Shown in pieces: positions 18,295-27,487 of a stretch of DNA of 64,000 bases. The notes under the pieces are model-generated. The model ran no database searches, had not been told where the DNA came from, and was given only the letters and a program-made list of their open reading frames with translations. Both the position numbers and the translations under genes were made by a program. Source of the stretch: Planctomycetia bacterium (GTDB lineage Bacteria; Planctomycetota; Planctomycetia; Pirellulales; UBA1268); assembly GCA_026401035.1 (NCBI GenBank), contig JAPLNR010000063.1, positions 158,960 to 222,959 of the forward strand. The letters run 5' to 3'. The stretch's first letter is position 1. Every line of letters starts with the position of its first letter.

Positions 18295-21054
18295 TCAATC
18301 CTGTTCGGCTTTCGCCGGCCGGAGGATCGAGAGAATGGCCGGCAGAAAGACGAGCGCGGTGAATGTGCAGGTCGTCACCCCCAGCGTGAGCACCCGGCCG
18401 AGGCTCTCAAGCCCCCTGTGGCTGGCCACCATCAATGCGCCGAAGCCGAGGATCGTCGTCAGCGCGTCCACGAGCACAGAGTTGGCGGTCGAGGCGCTGA
18501 TTCGATAAGGGCCGGGACGCTCGAGGGCGTCGTGCATGATGTGCACGCCATAGTCGACGGCGATGCCGAGAATGAGCGGGATGCCGATCAGGTTGGCGGG
18601 ATTGAGTTCGATCCCCAGCAGCCCCATGAGGCCGAGTGTCTGGGCCATGCCGAGGGCCAGTGGCAGCGCCGCGAGCAGTGAGTTTTTGATGCTGCGGAAG
18701 TCGAGCCAGAGCACGGCGAGGATCACGATCAGCGAATAGAGTGCCGCCTGTTCGTAGCTCCGTTTCATTTCGAGCGAGGCCTCGTAGGCCTGCAGCGGGT
18801 TGCCGGTCGCCCGCGGATCGACGCTCCGCACGTCCTTCACGAACCCCTCGAGCGATTCGAAATTCCAGATGTCGCCCCGCCCGTAGATCTTGAGCAGGTG
18901 CTTGCCGCTCTGACCGACGAACCGGTCGACGAGGCTCGGCGGCAGGTCGGCGAGCGTCGGCGGCTCGGGGTCGGCCACGTCGGAGAGCGCATGGAGGCGG
19001 CTGAGCAGGTCGCCCGCCGACCGCTGCTGAAACGTGGCCAGCGCCTGAAAGCATTCGTTGGGCCCCATGCGGCGGAGCGAATCGCGGGCGCGTTCGAGGT
19101 GCCAGGCCGTCCGCAGGGCGCCGGGCCGCTTCGCGGCTTCCGTCTGGGCCCAGGCAAGCGTTTCACCGAGGGCGTCGAGGCGATCGATCGGGATCTCGGG
19201 CGGCCGTTCTGGCAGCTTCGCGAGCCGGCCGCGGATCCGTTCGATGAGCGGCCGCTTGAGCTGCTCGTCCATGGGCAACAGCGACGCGATCTCGTCCACC
19301 CGCTCCACGCTCGCGAGTTTCGTGAGCTGTTCCTTCCGTGCGAGCAATTGCTCCCGGGAGTCGGCCATCGAAAGGGCATACCAGACGCTCTGATCACTCT
19401 CCGCAAGCAGCTTCTTCTCGATCTCCACGCTCTCGAGCCCGTCGGGCTGCATGTTGAGGAGGTTGTGGTCGTAGTCGAGGTCGTACATCCCCGAGGCGAT
19501 CGCCATCGTCGCCGCCAGCGCCGCCAGCGACACGAATCGCGGATGCCGCATCAGCGGCGCGAGCCAGGCATGCACCGGCACCGGCTCCGGCAGCCGGCCG
19601 CCAAGGGGTCCGCGGTCGACGATCGCCACCACGGCCGGCAGCACGAGCAATTCCGCGGCGCAGCAGAGCAGAATTCCGCCGCCGGCAATCAGTCCCAACT
19701 CGGCCACGCCCACGAAGCTCGTGAGGGCGGCGCAGAAGAAGGCCACGGCGGTCGTGATCGCGCCGGTGAGAATGCCCGGGCCCACCGAGGCGCTCGTCTC
19801 AAGGAGCGCCGCCTCGCAGTCGAGACCGCGGCGCCGCATCTCGAGGTAGCGGCCGATGTAGTAGGTGCCGTAGTCGATCCCGACGCCGATCATGGTGACG
19901 GTGAACGTCACGCTCAGGATATTCAGATGGCCCACGCTCGCCGTCGCCCAGCCAAAGGCCCAGGCCATGCCGATGACGAGCACGCCGTTGGCCATGAGCG
20001 CGTGCCGGACGCCGCCGAAGCCGGCGATGATCACCACGATCACCGCCGCGAGCGATAGGCCACTGGCCCACACCATCGATTGGGCACTCGCCCGCATCTC
20101 ATCGTCTTCCATGACGGGCAGGCCCGTGAGGCCGATCGTCACGTCGGGATGCCGCGCAGACGCCAGTTTCATCAGCCGCCGCAATTCGTCCGTCGCGGCA
20201 GAGGCACCGGCGAAACCCTCCTTCACCTTCGCCAGCCGCAGGAGCACGAACCCGAGTTTGCCGTCCTTGGCGAGCAGGTGCTCGCTCGACAGGTCGCGGA
20301 GCGTGGAGAGCGACTCCGGCATTCCCGGCCAGGGGGAGATGTATTCACCGGGCCGGGCATCCCCGGGCTGCGTCCGCGCATCGAGCCCCGCCACGAGGCT
20401 CTCGCTGTAGCGTTCCAGCGCGGCCGTGGGCGGCTCGTCGTTCGCCTGCGGCGTCGCCGGCGGGCCGGCCACCATCTGACCGGCAAGCCCACCCACCATC
20501 GAGGCCACCTTCAACTGGGCCCAGCCGCCGTCGAGAATCGGCTGCGTGCGCTCGATGAAGCGGTCGATTTCGGCGAGGTCGGCGGGCGACAGGTAATGCA
20601 GGCCCTTCGCGCGAATCTTGGAGAGATCGACCTCGTGGAGCACGGAGCGGAAGAGCGTGCCATCGCGGGCCACCTCTTCCGAGACCTCCCCGAGCACCCG
20701 GATCACGCTCTCGCGCGAAGCCCCCTCCACCACGACGACGGCGTCGTCATCCTCGCCGAACTCCGCGATGTAATCGATCCACAGCTTGTTGTATTCGCTC
20801 TTGGGATCGAGCAGATCGGTGCGGTTCACCTTGTAGCCAAGGGATTGCGACGCCCACCAGCCCGTGGCCACGGCCGACCCGACCGCCAGCAAGACGATGG
20901 TGAGGCTGTATCGCAGGCAGAGCCGTGTCCAACCGACAAGCGCGCGGCCGAGCAGACTCGGGCCGGCGGGGTTCGCGGCCGACTCCGCGCGGTCGTGCCC
21001 GACGACGGACTCGTCGGTGCCGGCCTCGGCCTCGTGTTCGCTCTCTCGCGGCAT
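18295..21054 (-). CDS. RND/MMPL-family transporter (HpnN-like)
   Basis: 919 aa, two sets of TM segments with GVGIDYGTYYIGRYLE and GIAVDYGVHIMHDALE. Confidence 0.88.
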   Translation of the reverse strand: MPRESEHEAEAGTDESVVGHDRAESAANPAGPSLLGRALVGWTRLCLRYSLTIVLLAVGSAVATGWWASQSLGYKVNRTDLLDPKSEYNKLWIDYIAEFGEDDDAVVVVEGASRESVIRVLGEVSEEVARDGTLFRSVLHEVDLSKIRAKGLHYLSPADLAEIDRFIERTQPILDGGWAQLKVASMVGGLAGQMVAGPPATPQANDEPPTAALERYSESLVAGLDARTQPGDARPGEYISPWPGMPESLSTLRDLSSEHLLAKDGKLGFVLLRLAKVKEGFAGASAATDELRRLMKLASARHPDVTIGLTGLPVMEDDEMRASAQSMVWASGLSLAAVIVVIIAGFGGVRHALMANGVLVIGMAWAFGWATASVGHLNILSVTFTVTMIGVGIDYGTYYIGRYLEMRRRGLDCEAALLETSASVGPGILTGAITTAVAFFCAALTSFVGVAELGLIAGGGILLCCAAELLVLPAVVAIVDRGPLGGRLPEPVPVHAWLAPLMRHPRFVSLAALAATMAIASGMYDLDYDHNLLNMQPDGLESVEIEKKLLAESDQSVWYALSMADSREQLLARKEQLTKLASVERVDEIASLLPMDEQLKRPLIERIRGRLAKLPERPPEIPIDRLDALGETLAWAQTEAAKRPGALRTAWHLERARDSLRRMGPNECFQALATFQQRSAGDLLSRLHALSDVADPEPPTLADLPPSLVDRFVGQSGKHLLKIYGRGDIWNFESLEGFVKDVRSVDPRATGNPLQAYEASLEMKRSYEQAALYSLIVILAVLWLDFRSIKNSLLAALPLALGMAQTLGLMGLLGIELNPANLIGIPLILGIAVDYGVHIMHDALERPGPYRISASTANSVLVDALTTILGFGALMVASHRGLESLGRVLTLGVTTCTFTALVFLPAILSILRPAKAEQD

Positions 21055-21319
21055 CGTCTTTCACCTACCGGCAGACACAGGAAGAAGGCCAGGGATGGCT
21101 TTTTCCACGGGCGGCTTGGGGGGACGATGGTAGGGAACCTGCGCAGTCGGGCCAACACCCGCTTTGCCGCGGCGGTGGCAAGCGGGGTGGGCTGGGGACC
21201 CGCAAAATTTCGGTGGGCGAATTGATTGGGCCGAACCGTCCCCGCAGGCCGAATACTTTTCCTGACCGGGGCCCGGGCGATTGGGGGCCGATCCGAACGT
21301 TTTTGAGGGGGGATTCTTC

Positions 21320-22261
21320 ATGCGTGTGCACCGTGTGCCGGCTCGTTTCGTGGCCTTGATTGGCCTGTTTCTCGCAGCGGTCGCGCCGACGGTGCGACTC
21401 GAGGCTGCCGAGAGTGCCGCGGTTCCGGGCCTGCTCTCCACCCTCTCCGACGGCGGCTCCTCGAGCCGCGAGTCGCGGCGGCAGGCGATCGCGGCGCTGC
21501 CGCTGGAAAAGATGGCCGAGCCACAGCGCCGCGCGATCGAGAAGGCCCTCCGCGCAACGACCCTCTACCGCCGGCTGCCGGCGCAGACGTTCGTCTGCGA
21601 CGCCGATCTCTTCGAGTTTGCGATCGAAAGCCCAGAGTCGATCGTCGACATCTGGCGGGTGCTCGGCATCAGCAGGCTCGCGCTCGATCCGGCCGGGCCG
21701 GACCAATGGCGGCTGGCAGACGGTTACGGCACGGTCGGCATGCTCCGGCTCCTCCACCACGAGCGTCAGAGCCACAAAGGCACGCTCGTTTTTCATGGCC
21801 GCGGTGCCTACACCGGCTCGCTGGCGCCGAAACCGCTCTCGGGCGCCTGCCTGCTCGTCGTGCAGCACAAGCCGGCTGCCCCTGCCGCCGATGGACGCCC
21901 GCGGCAGCAGATCCAGATCGACGCCTTCGTCGACGTCGACGGCATGGGGCTCGAGATCGTCACCCGCACGCTGCAGCCGCTCATCGTCCGTTCGGCGGCA
22001 TCCAACCTCCACGAGATCTGCCTCTTCCTGTCGACCCTCTCGGAGGCCGCCACGGAGAATCCGGAAGGCGTCGTCCACCTCGCCTCGCGGCTCACGCGCA
22101 CCACTCCTGAGGATCGCCAGTCGCTCGCCATGATCGCCCGGACGGCCGGCAAGAACAGCCCGCTCGCAGCCGCCACGCCGGACGATGCCCAGCGGCTGCA
22201 GACCGAACTCGCCGCCCGCTGGCTCTCCACCAACGATCTCGACGACATGCATCGCCAGTAG
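21320..22261 (+). CDS. Secreted hypothetical protein
   Basis: MRVHRVPARFVALIGLFLAAVAPTVRLEA signal peptide; TAG stop at 22259-22261. Confidence 0.65.
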   Translation: MRVHRVPARFVALIGLFLAAVAPTVRLEAAESAAVPGLLSTLSDGGSSSRESRRQAIAALPLEKMAEPQRRAIEKALRATTLYRRLPAQTFVCDADLFEFAIESPESIVDIWRVLGISRLALDPAGPDQWRLADGYGTVGMLRLLHHERQSHKGTLVFHGRGAYTGSLAPKPLSGACLLVVQHKPAAPAADGRPRQQIQIDAFVDVDGMGLEIVTRTLQPLIVRSAASNLHEICLFLSTLSEAATENPEGVVHLASRLTRTTPEDRQSLAMIARTAGKNSPLAAATPDDAQRLQTELAARWLSTNDLDDMHRQ

Positions 22262-22280
22262 GACAGGCGTCGGCCTGCCG
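22259..22280 (+). repeat. Palindromic repeat family A copy (diverged); supplies the TAG stop
   Basis: TAGGACAGGCGTCGGCCTGCCG. Confidence 0.75.
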
Positions 22281-22287
22281 CACGGCT

Positions 22288-23847
22288 TCACCGGGTCGTG
22301 TCGCCGCTGACCGCCGGAACGACGGCGATCCGCGGCCGGGCCTCGGCGGCCACCAGATAGGGCCGCTTGTATTCCGGCATGTAGCCCTGCGCTCCGCGGA
22401 CCGACACCTGCTGGCCCACCAGCGGCGCGAGGTTCACCCCCGTCTGCGGCGCGACAAAGGCGAGAACAGAATTGTTGTCGTCGACGATCGCCCACCGCGG
22501 CGCGTCGGGGCGCCGCGACACGACGGTGGCCAGCCGGCCGGTGGTCTCCATCACGTTCGGCGGCGTCCAGGTCGGCTGGCCGTCGGCCGGCACGCCACCA
22601 GGAAACACGCCGGGGCGGATCGGCCGCGAGCCGACGCCGGAGAGGCTCGACCACATGCTCCCCAGCCGCAGCGGCGAGGGATCGGCCGGGACGTTCACCG
22701 CGAGTGCCTGCTGCCTGTTTTGGATCGCCTCGAACCGCGTAAGCCGGGCGTCGATCGCCTCTGCCCGGAGCCGTTCCGACTGCGTGTTGGTCTGCGCGGC
22801 CGCGAGCCGCAGCCGTTCCCGCAACTGCGCGAGGTTCCATTGCTCGTTCGGCCCGGCCACGGCCAGCGAGAGCGCCAGGTCGATGTCGGCCAGTTCGTCA
22901 GTCACGCCCGCCGCGCCGCCGCTGGTCGCCGCCACGGGCCCCGGCCGCGGCGCCGCGTCGAACACGCCGGTGCCCATCGGCAGCCAGCCAGAGAAAAGTC
23001 GCTTCGAAAGCGGCACCGGCTCGAGCGTTGGTGGATCGATGGCGGCCGTCGGCTCCGGCACGGCGGCCTCGCGGGCCTCGTTGACGGCCAGTGCGATCGC
23101 CTCCCCCGCTTCCTTGATCGCGACCGCGGCCTCGGCGGCGGAGGCGCCGGTCGCCCGCTCGGCGGCGATCCCGGGCTGCGGCACGAGCGCTGCAAGTTCG
23201 GGAGACAGTTCGAGATCGGCAAGCCGTGCCCAGCGAAACTCGCCCGCGGGCGGCTCGATCCGCGCCCAGAGCCCGGCATGCCGGCCCGCCGGAATCCGCA
23301 CCTGGTCGATCACCTCGACGCGTTCACCCGCCTCCAGACTCACCTGCGCCACATGCCGCAGGTCGTTGAGTTGCGAACCGATCCGAGAGACTGCGCCATC
23401 GGCGACGATCACCCCTGTGTACGAGCCCCGCGCCGCGGCAGTCGGAACATTCGCGGGCTGCTCGCCCAGCCGCGCCTCCTCGTCGACGTCGGCGGCGCGA
23501 ATCCAACTGAAGCTGCCGGCGACCGGCCGCACCGCACAGTATCCGGAGCCCTCCGTGTCGACCGACCAGACCTCGACCGCCTGACCGTGCCCGATCCGTT
23601 CGGTGGGATAGAAATCATCGCTCGGCCCGGCCCGCAGGTAGGTGTGCGCCGCCGCCACCTTCACCGCCGCCGGAAAGGGCGCCTTCGATTCGACCGCGTT
23701 GTCAGCGGCCGGCGCGGCGGGTGACATCACCAGCGCGATCAGCACGACAGTCGTGACGCTGCAGGCAGCCAGCGGCGTGGAGCGGTGCGGGGTCTTCAAT
23801 CGCAGCATCGGCGAATCCGTCCTTGGATCGTCGCGAGTCCGACACAC
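22288..23847 (-). CDS. Secreted SH3-like domain protein
   Basis: signal peptide; AHTYLRAGPSDDFYPTERIGHGQAVEVWSVDTEGSGYCAVRPVAGSFSWI resembles a bacterial SH3 domain. Confidence 0.6.
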   Translation of the reverse strand: MCRTRDDPRTDSPMLRLKTPHRSTPLAACSVTTVVLIALVMSPAAPAADNAVESKAPFPAAVKVAAAHTYLRAGPSDDFYPTERIGHGQAVEVWSVDTEGSGYCAVRPVAGSFSWIRAADVDEEARLGEQPANVPTAAARGSYTGVIVADGAVSRIGSQLNDLRHVAQVSLEAGERVEVIDQVRIPAGRHAGLWARIEPPAGEFRWARLADLELSPELAALVPQPGIAAERATGASAAEAAVAIKEAGEAIALAVNEAREAAVPEPTAAIDPPTLEPVPLSKRLFSGWLPMGTGVFDAAPRPGPVAATSGGAAGVTDELADIDLALSLAVAGPNEQWNLAQLRERLRLAAAQTNTQSERLRAEAIDARLTRFEAIQNRQQALAVNVPADPSPLRLGSMWSSLSGVGSRPIRPGVFPGGVPADGQPTWTPPNVMETTGRLATVVSRRPDAPRWAIVDDNNSVLAFVAPQTGVNLAPLVGQQVSVRGAQGYMPEYKRPYLVAAEARPRIAVVPAVSGDTTR

Positions 23848-23883
23848 GGCGCGTGCGGACGTTCAACTCAATGCATCAAAACA

Positions 23884-23922
23884 AGCGCGTAGACGAGGCT
23901 TGGGCGTCCTCGTCTACGCGCT
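23884..23922 (-). terminator. Probable intrinsic terminator (perfect 15-bp stem, 9-nt loop)
   Basis: AGCGCGTAGACGAGG-CTTGGGCGT-CCTCGTCTACGCGCT; followed on the minus strand by TTGTTTTG; between the minus-strand gene stopping at 24060 and the next starting at 23847. Confidence 0.6.
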
Positions 23923-24059
23923 CTGGCAGCCGTGCAATAACGCCCGGCCTCCACAGGTCTTGTAGACCACCCGCGGCGGTTGCTCAAGCCGCGATTTTTG
24001 AACGCCATAACGGCCGAAAAATGGGCGGCCGCCAGCCGGGCAGCCCCCCCACGTTTGAG

Positions 24060-25043
24060 CTACTTGCCGGCAGGCGGGGCGGTTGGGGAAACCTGCGCCC
24101 GGGGTGGCTCTGGCCAGGGATGCTGTGCCAGCGTCGCCAGCGCCAGCACCAGCGCCTGCGTGCCCAGCCGCCCCTGCCCCTGCTCCAGCAGCCGCGCGTA
24201 GAGCGACTCGGCGAGCCCGAGCCCCGGCAGGGCGATCCGCATCCGCCGACACTCCTCGAGCGCGAGCCGCATGTCTTTCACGAAGTGCTCCACCATGAAG
24301 CCCGGCGCGAAGTCGCCGCGCACGATCCGCGGCGCGAGGTTCGTGAGCGACCAGCTGCCGGCGGCACCCGGCGTGATCGCGCGGAGCGTCGTCTCGATGT
24401 CGAGTCCCGCGCGGTGCGCAAAGAGGAGCGCTTCGCAGATGCCGATCATGCCGGAGGCGATCGCGATCTGATTGACGAGCTTCGTCCGCTGCCCGCTGCC
24501 GGGACGACCGCAGGCCACGACCGTGCCCGCGGTCGCGCGGAAGCATTCGGCAAGCGCCTGTTGTGGCGGCTCGTCACCACCCACCATGACGGTGAGCGTG
24601 CCCTCGCGGGCCCCCTTGTCGCCTCCCGATACGGGCGCGTCGAGGCTCCACACGCCGCAGTCGAGCGCGATCTCGTAGACCTCTTCCGCCAACCCGGGCG
24701 CGCTGGTCGTGTGATCCACGACGATGCCCCCGGGGCGCAGCGCGGCGAGCACGCCACGCGGGCCGAGCAGCACCTCGCGCACGTCCTCCGGATGGCCGAC
24801 CATCGTGAAGACGACATCGCTCGCCGCCGCCACGGCCGCCGGCGAATCTGCCCAGACGGCGCCACGGTGGAGCAGATCCTCGGCCGTGGCCCGGGTGCGG
24901 CTGAAGAGCGTCAGCGAAAAGCCGGAGTCGAGGAGCCGGGCCGCCATCGACCGCCCCATCACACCGGCGCCGATCCAGCCCAGCTGCGTTTCACCGGGCA
25001 GTGCCGAGCGTGGCGGCAGCGGCGTGGCACGGCCTTCCATCAC
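24060..25043 (-). CDS. NAD(P)-dependent oxidoreductase, 3-hydroxyisobutyrate dehydrogenase family
   Basis: LGWIGAGVMGRSMAARLLDSGF, DAPVSGGDKGAREGTLTVMVGG, KLVNQIAIASGMIGICEAL. Confidence 0.9.
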   Translation of the reverse strand: MMEGRATPLPPRSALPGETQLGWIGAGVMGRSMAARLLDSGFSLTLFSRTRATAEDLLHRGAVWADSPAAVAAASDVVFTMVGHPEDVREVLLGPRGVLAALRPGGIVVDHTTSAPGLAEEVYEIALDCGVWSLDAPVSGGDKGAREGTLTVMVGGDEPPQQALAECFRATAGTVVACGRPGSGQRTKLVNQIAIASGMIGICEALLFAHRAGLDIETTLRAITPGAAGSWSLTNLAPRIVRGDFAPGFMVEHFVKDMRLALEECRRMRIALPGLGLAESLYARLLEQGQGRLGTQALVLALATLAQHPWPEPPRAQVSPTAPPAGK

Positions 25044-25729
25044 CAGCGGTCCACGGGCCGCTCCAGCACCTCGCGGAGCAGGATCGTCTGCCGGATCGTG
25101 GCCGGGTTGCGGAGTGCCTCGAGCAGTTCCGCGGCGGTCGACACCGGGAGCTTCGCGGTTCGTTTCAGCGCGGCCGGCGCGGCTGCGGGCTGGCCGGCCA
25201 GCGGGGATCGGCCGGCCCGCAGCGGCGCATTCGCCAGACCGACCCCCGGCCGGTCGTGCTTGAGATCATGCGCGAAGGCATCCTGCACGTGGCGGGCCAC
25301 GTCGGTCTTTCCGGCCGCAAACGAGCCGACGTTCCGCTCGACCCCGGCCCGCGGCGCCGTCTCGCGGCTCGACACTGCGGGCGGAGTCACCGCCTTCGCG
25401 ACCACCGGCCTGGGGGCGGCGGGCTTGGGCTGGGCAATCGGTCGCGGCTGCGGCTTCGGCTGCACAGGCCGCTCGCCCGTGGCCTGCCGCAGAAATTCCT
25501 CGATCTGTTTCTGCAGGTCGCCGCGCAGTTCGGGCCCGGCTTCGGGGGCCGCCGGCGGCTGCGGCCGGGCGCCGCCATTGCCTTTCGCCGCCTCTCCGCC
25601 CCCCGCCACGCGGCGGAAGATCGCGAACACCTGCGAGAGAATCCAGAAACCGACGAACAGAACCGGCAGGAGCGACTCCAGCCAATCGATCGCGGCGGCA
25701 AAGAGGAGACAGGCGACGGGGGCGTTCAT
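25040..25729 (-). CDS. Hypothetical membrane-anchored protein of the floA cluster
   Basis: N-terminal TM segment then Pro/Ala-rich region; 4-nt overlap with the next gene. Confidence 0.55.
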   Translation of the reverse strand: MNAPVACLLFAAAIDWLESLLPVLFVGFWILSQVFAIFRRVAGGGEAAKGNGGARPQPPAAPEAGPELRGDLQKQIEEFLRQATGERPVQPKPQPRPIAQPKPAAPRPVVAKAVTPPAVSSRETAPRAGVERNVGSFAAGKTDVARHVQDAFAHDLKHDRPGVGLANAPLRAGRSPLAGQPAAAPAALKRTAKLPVSTAAELLEALRNPATIRQTILLREVLERPVDRW

Positions 25730-25778
25730 GATCGTTCCATCCTATCCGGGCCGCTGCGGTCGCGGCCCGCGCTGTGAA

Positions 25779-26795
25779 TCACTGGGCCATGGCCGAGCCC
25801 GGCAGGCCGCCCGTGGCGATCGTCCGTCGCATGTCGGTGTCGGCCTGGAGATTTCGCAGTTTGTAATAGTCGAGGATGCCCAGATTGCCGCTGGCGAGCG
25901 AATCAGCGATCGCCCGCGGCACCTCGGCCTCCGATTCCACGAGCGCCGCGCGGCTTTCCTCGATTCCCGCCACCATCTCCTGCTCCTTCGCCACGGCCAT
26001 CGCGCGACGGCCCTCGGCGTTGGCCCGTGCCACGCGGGTGTCGGCTTCGGCCTGGTCGGCCTGCAGGCGGGCGCCGATGTTGGCGCCCACGTCGATGTCG
26101 GCGATGTCGATCGAGACGATCTCGAACGCCGTATTTGCATCGAGCCGGCGGGCCAGCACCGTCTTCGAGATCACGTCGGGGTTTTCCAGCACGCTGGTAT
26201 GCCGCTCGGCCGAGCCGATCGCCGACACGATCCCCTCGCCCACCCGCGCGATGATCGTTTCCTCGGTCGCGCCGCCGATGAGTTGGTTCAGATTCGTGCG
26301 CACGGTCACCCGCGCCCGCACCTTGAGCTGGATGCCGTTCTTGGCGACGGCGTCGAGCGACTCGCGGCCGCTGTTCTTGCCCGGGCAGTCGATGACCTTC
26401 GGATAAACGCTCGTCTGCACCGCTTCGCGGACGTTCCGTCCCGCGAGGTCGATCGCGGTGGCGAGCTTCCAGTCGAGCTCCTTGATCTTCGCCTTGTTGG
26501 CCGCGATCAGCGCCTGCACGACCAGGGGCACGCGTCCGCCGGCGAGATAGTGGGCCTCGAGCGCCTGCCGCGTGAGGCCGGTGGAATCACCGAGCCCCGC
26601 CTGCACGGCCATGATCTTGCTCCGCACGATGACGTTGGGATTCACTTTCTTGAAGCTCATCGCCACGAGATCGAACAGGCCGATGCCGGCGCTCGAGGCA
26701 TACGACTGCAGCCAGAGCCGCAGGTAGCGGGCCATGAGCCCGAACACGAGCAGGAGGGCGAAGATTCCCAATCCGAGCAGGATCAACGTGGGCAT
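25779..26795 (-). CDS. floA: Flotillin-like protein FloA (UPF0365)
   Basis: [97 protein letters not shown]. Confidence 0.93.
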   Translation of the reverse strand: MPTLILLGLGIFALLLVFGLMARYLRLWLQSYASSAGIGLFDLVAMSFKKVNPNVIVRSKIMAVQAGLGDSTGLTRQALEAHYLAGGRVPLVVQALIAANKAKIKELDWKLATAIDLAGRNVREAVQTSVYPKVIDCPGKNSGRESLDAVAKNGIQLKVRARVTVRTNLNQLIGGATEETIIARVGEGIVSAIGSAERHTSVLENPDVISKTVLARRLDANTAFEIVSIDIADIDVGANIGARLQADQAEADTRVARANAEGRRAMAVAKEQEMVAGIEESRAALVESEAEVPRAIADSLASGNLGILDYYKLRNLQADTDMRRTIATGGLPGSAMAQ

Positions 26796-26863
26796 GCCAA
26801 AACTCCAAAGGGTGGTTGGGCGTCAGCCCGACGCTCCAAGCGTTGTTCCGGATCGGCGTCCAG

Positions 26864-27487
26864 TCAAGCAGATGGCGGGTCGAGCCGTTCGAATTCGAAG
26901 TCTTCGAGTGTCGGCGAGAGCCGCGAATCCCCGGTGGCGGCCTCTTGTGCCGGCGGCAGCGGTTGTCGGGGCCGGGCTGGAGCCGCCGTTTCCCGCGGCA
27001 GGGCTGAGATCACGGTCAGCGCCCGGCCCTGCACGCCCACCACGTCGACGGCGGTATCCGGGGTGATCGGCCCACTCTCGCTCACCGCGTCGATCCTGAC
27101 GCCGCCAATCTCGACGATGCCCCAGGGCAGCATCTCCGTCACCGCGCGGCCGGTGCAGCCGACGAGTTCCTGGAGCCGGCGGCGTCCTGGCGCATCGGGC
27201 AGCATCTCCGCGGGATCCGGCAGCGGTGGCAGAACGCGGCGTCCGAGCGGCGTCTCGGGAAACCAGCGAAAGGCGAGCGCAAGCACCGTCGGCACCACCA
27301 CCGCGGCGACCGTGAGCGCGGCCATGCCGGCCGCGACCCCCTGCTCCAGAAACGCGGTCGCGATCGCGGCAATGATCGCCGTCAGGCTCAGAAATCCGAG
27401 GATGCCCCCCGAGGGCAGAAACACCTCGAGCACCATCACGCACAGGCCGAGCAGGAAGAGCACGACCACCCACAGGAGTGCATTCAT
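26864..27487 (-). CDS. NfeD family protein (short)
   Basis: LGLCVMVLEVFLPSGGILGFLSL, OB-fold-like C-terminal region; start placed at 27487 with 4-nt overlap to the upstream gene. Confidence 0.8.
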   Translation of the reverse strand: MNALLWVVVLFLLGLCVMVLEVFLPSGGILGFLSLTAIIAAIATAFLEQGVAAGMAALTVAAVVVPTVLALAFRWFPETPLGRRVLPPLPDPAEMLPDAPGRRRLQELVGCTGRAVTEMLPWGIVEIGGVRIDAVSESGPITPDTAVDVVGVQGRALTVISALPRETAAPARPRQPLPPAQEAATGDSRLSPTLEDFEFERLDPPSA